64,000 nt of DNA from Tistrella mobilis (lineage in GTDB: Bacteria > Pseudomonadota > Alphaproteobacteria > Tistrellales > Tistrellaceae): positions 310,001 through 374,000 of the forward strand of contig NZ_JBBIAB010000001.1 in NCBI RefSeq assembly GCF_039634785.1, in the 5' to 3' direction. Under the pieces are notes generated by a model. It had not been told where the DNA came from and ran no database searches. It saw only the letters and a list, made by a program, of their open reading frames with translations. Numbering within the stretch: position 1 is the stretch's first letter; each line of letters starts with the position of its first letter. The position numbers were made by a program, and so were the translations under genes. Below, one piece after another: positions 63,233 to 64,000 of the stretch.

Positions 63233-64000
63233 ATGCGCCTCGCCAACATCTTCCGCCTGGGCGTGAAGGAGCTGCGCAGCCTTGCCGCCGACCCGGTGCT
63301 GGTCTTCCTGATCCTTTATACCTTCACCTATGCGATCTATGCGGTGGCGAGCGGCGCCAATTTCGAGGTCAGCAATGCGGCGGTGGCGGTGGTCGACGAC
63401 GACCGCTCGGCGCTGTCGCTCCGGCTGCGCGATGCGGTGCTGCCGCCACAATTCGCCTCGGTGGTCGAGCTGACGGCGCCCGAGGCCGATGCGGCGCTCG
63501 ATTCCGGCGATGCGGTCTTCGTGCTGCACATTCCCTCGGGCTTCGAAGCCGATCTGCTGCGCGGCCGGGATGCGACGCTGCTGCTCGACATCGACGCCAC
63601 CGCCATGACCCAGGCCGGCAACGGCGCCGCCTATCTCCAGTCGATCATCGCGCGCGAGATCTCGGCCGCGGCCGGGCGCGACGACGGTATGACGGGCGAT
63701 CTGCCGATCGATCTGGTCGTGCGGTCGCGCTTCAACCCCAATCTGTCGTCGGTCTGGTTCAACGCGGTGATGCAGGTGATCAACAACGTCACCATGCTGT
63801 CGGTGATCCTGGCCGGGGCCGCGCTGATCCGCGAGCGTGAGCACGGCACGATCGAGCATCTGCTGGTGATGCCGGTCCGTCCGGCCGAGATCATGGCCGC
63901 CAAGATCTGGGCCAACGGCTCGGTGATCGTCGTCGCCTCGGTGCTGTCGCTGATCGGCATGGTCCAGGGAGTGCTGGCGGTGCCGATCCACGGCTCCCTG
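63233..64000 (+). CDS. ABC-2 type permease (YhhJ-like), cut by window edge
   Basis: At least 256 residues of an ABC-2 permease; the gene continues past the right edge. The N-terminus MRLANIFRLGVKELRSLAAD, then PVLVFLILYTFTYAIYAVA forms the first helix, followed by a periplasmic domain (about 45-180) with VAVVDDDRSALSLRLRDAVL and the second helix set from VMQVINNVTMLSVILAGAAL. The EREHGTIEHLLVMPVRPAEIMAAKI stretch (in parts: REREHGTIEHLLVMPV) is the coupling-helix hallmark of this family. It starts 4 bp after the RbbA stop and completes the efflux operon. Confidence 0.92.
   Translation, partial: MRLANIFRLGVKELRSLAADPVLVFLILYTFTYAIYAVASGANFEVSNAAVAVVDDDRSALSLRLRDAVLPPQFASVVELTAPEADAALDSGDAVFVLHIPSGFEADLLRGRDATLLLDIDATAMTQAGNGAAYLQSIIAREISAAAGRDDGMTGDLPIDLVVRSRFNPNLSSVWFNAVMQVINNVTMLSVILAGAALIREREHGTIEHLLVMPVRPAEIMAAKIWANGSVIVVASVLSLIGMVQGVLAVPIHGSL

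Noticed and set aside
60100-63249. A 1049-codon reverse-strand open frame opposite the ABC transporter genes.
   Set aside because: Its product is Gln/His/Arg/Gly-rich without any domain, while the forward strand encodes an unmistakable adaptor and double-ATPase permease.

Overview
The window is one continuous piece of a GC-rich (about 70% by eye) alphaproteobacterial chromosome. Several features point there: the DUF3576-leuS pair, the divergent rph / hrcA-grpE arrangement, dnaK-dnaJ followed by dapB, a GTP cyclohydrolase II with a degenerate N-terminal DHBP-synthase-like domain, DUF2244 divergent from nth, and regulators with the QKYE(K/R)G-type HTH common in Rhodospirillales-like bacteria. 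The overall character resembles Tistrella or Azospirillum relatives, but I cannot fix the genus from sequence alone. I saw no rRNA, tRNA, CRISPR array, prophage or insertion sequence.

Layout, left to right. 0-1.1 kb: start of leuS and a DUF3576 lipoprotein gene. 1.6-5.7 kb: three tandem paralogous outer-membrane porins, two of them preceded by CRP/FNR-like TGTGA-N6-TCAC sites. 5.9-9.6 kb: sulfotransferase plus methyltransferase pair, ThiE/TenI-like protein, YggS, L,D-transpeptidase. 9.7-18.5 kb: a disordered conserved hypothetical, then two divergent operons that look like a dedicated pathway. The leftward one is CDP-alcohol phosphatidyltransferase, YceI and ribA. The rightward one is RibD-type reductase, zinc-less MDR dehydrogenase, divergent 6-pyruvoyl-tetrahydropterin-synthase homologue, GT4 glycosyltransferase and methyltransferase. 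18.5-24.3 kb: orphan OmpR-type regulator, LysR regulator facing a DJ-1/PfpI gene, enoyl-CoA hydratase, an XRE regulator and comM.

24.3-25.0 kb is an AT-rich island (about 40% GC) without a recognisable gene. 25-27.6 kb: DUF2244, nth, and an isolated AAA ATPase/winged-helix gene headed by a perfect 27-bp inverted repeat. 27.7-37.6 kb: ppa, AmpG-like permease, typA, adenosine-kinase-like sugar kinase, EI24 membrane protein, two lipoproteins, a phosphodiesterase and a GntR/UTRA regulator. 37.6-43.4 kb: the glutathione-dependent formaldehyde pathway, an XRE regulator, ArsC-like protein, gshB, SirB1-like and BON proteins. 43.4-49.3 kb: yraN-rsmI with a divergent LpoA-like lipoprotein (synteny of E. 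coli yraL-M-N), hemW, rdgB and rph. 49.6-56.1 kb: hrcA, grpE, dnaK, dnaJ and dapB. 56.1-64 kb: EamA permease, PHA synthase, and an efflux set (HlyD adaptor, RbbA-type double ATPase-permease fusion, second permease cut by the window edge).

Two things stand out. The first is the 11.1-18.5 kb gene set, which has the enzymes to start from GTP and finish with a reduced, glycosylated and methylated pyrimidine or pteridine-like product. The second is the ATPase with its palindrome at 26.3-27.6 kb. A third, purely sequence-level pattern is a set of short tandem duplications (14-18 bp units) that lie exactly across the stop codons of five unrelated genes.
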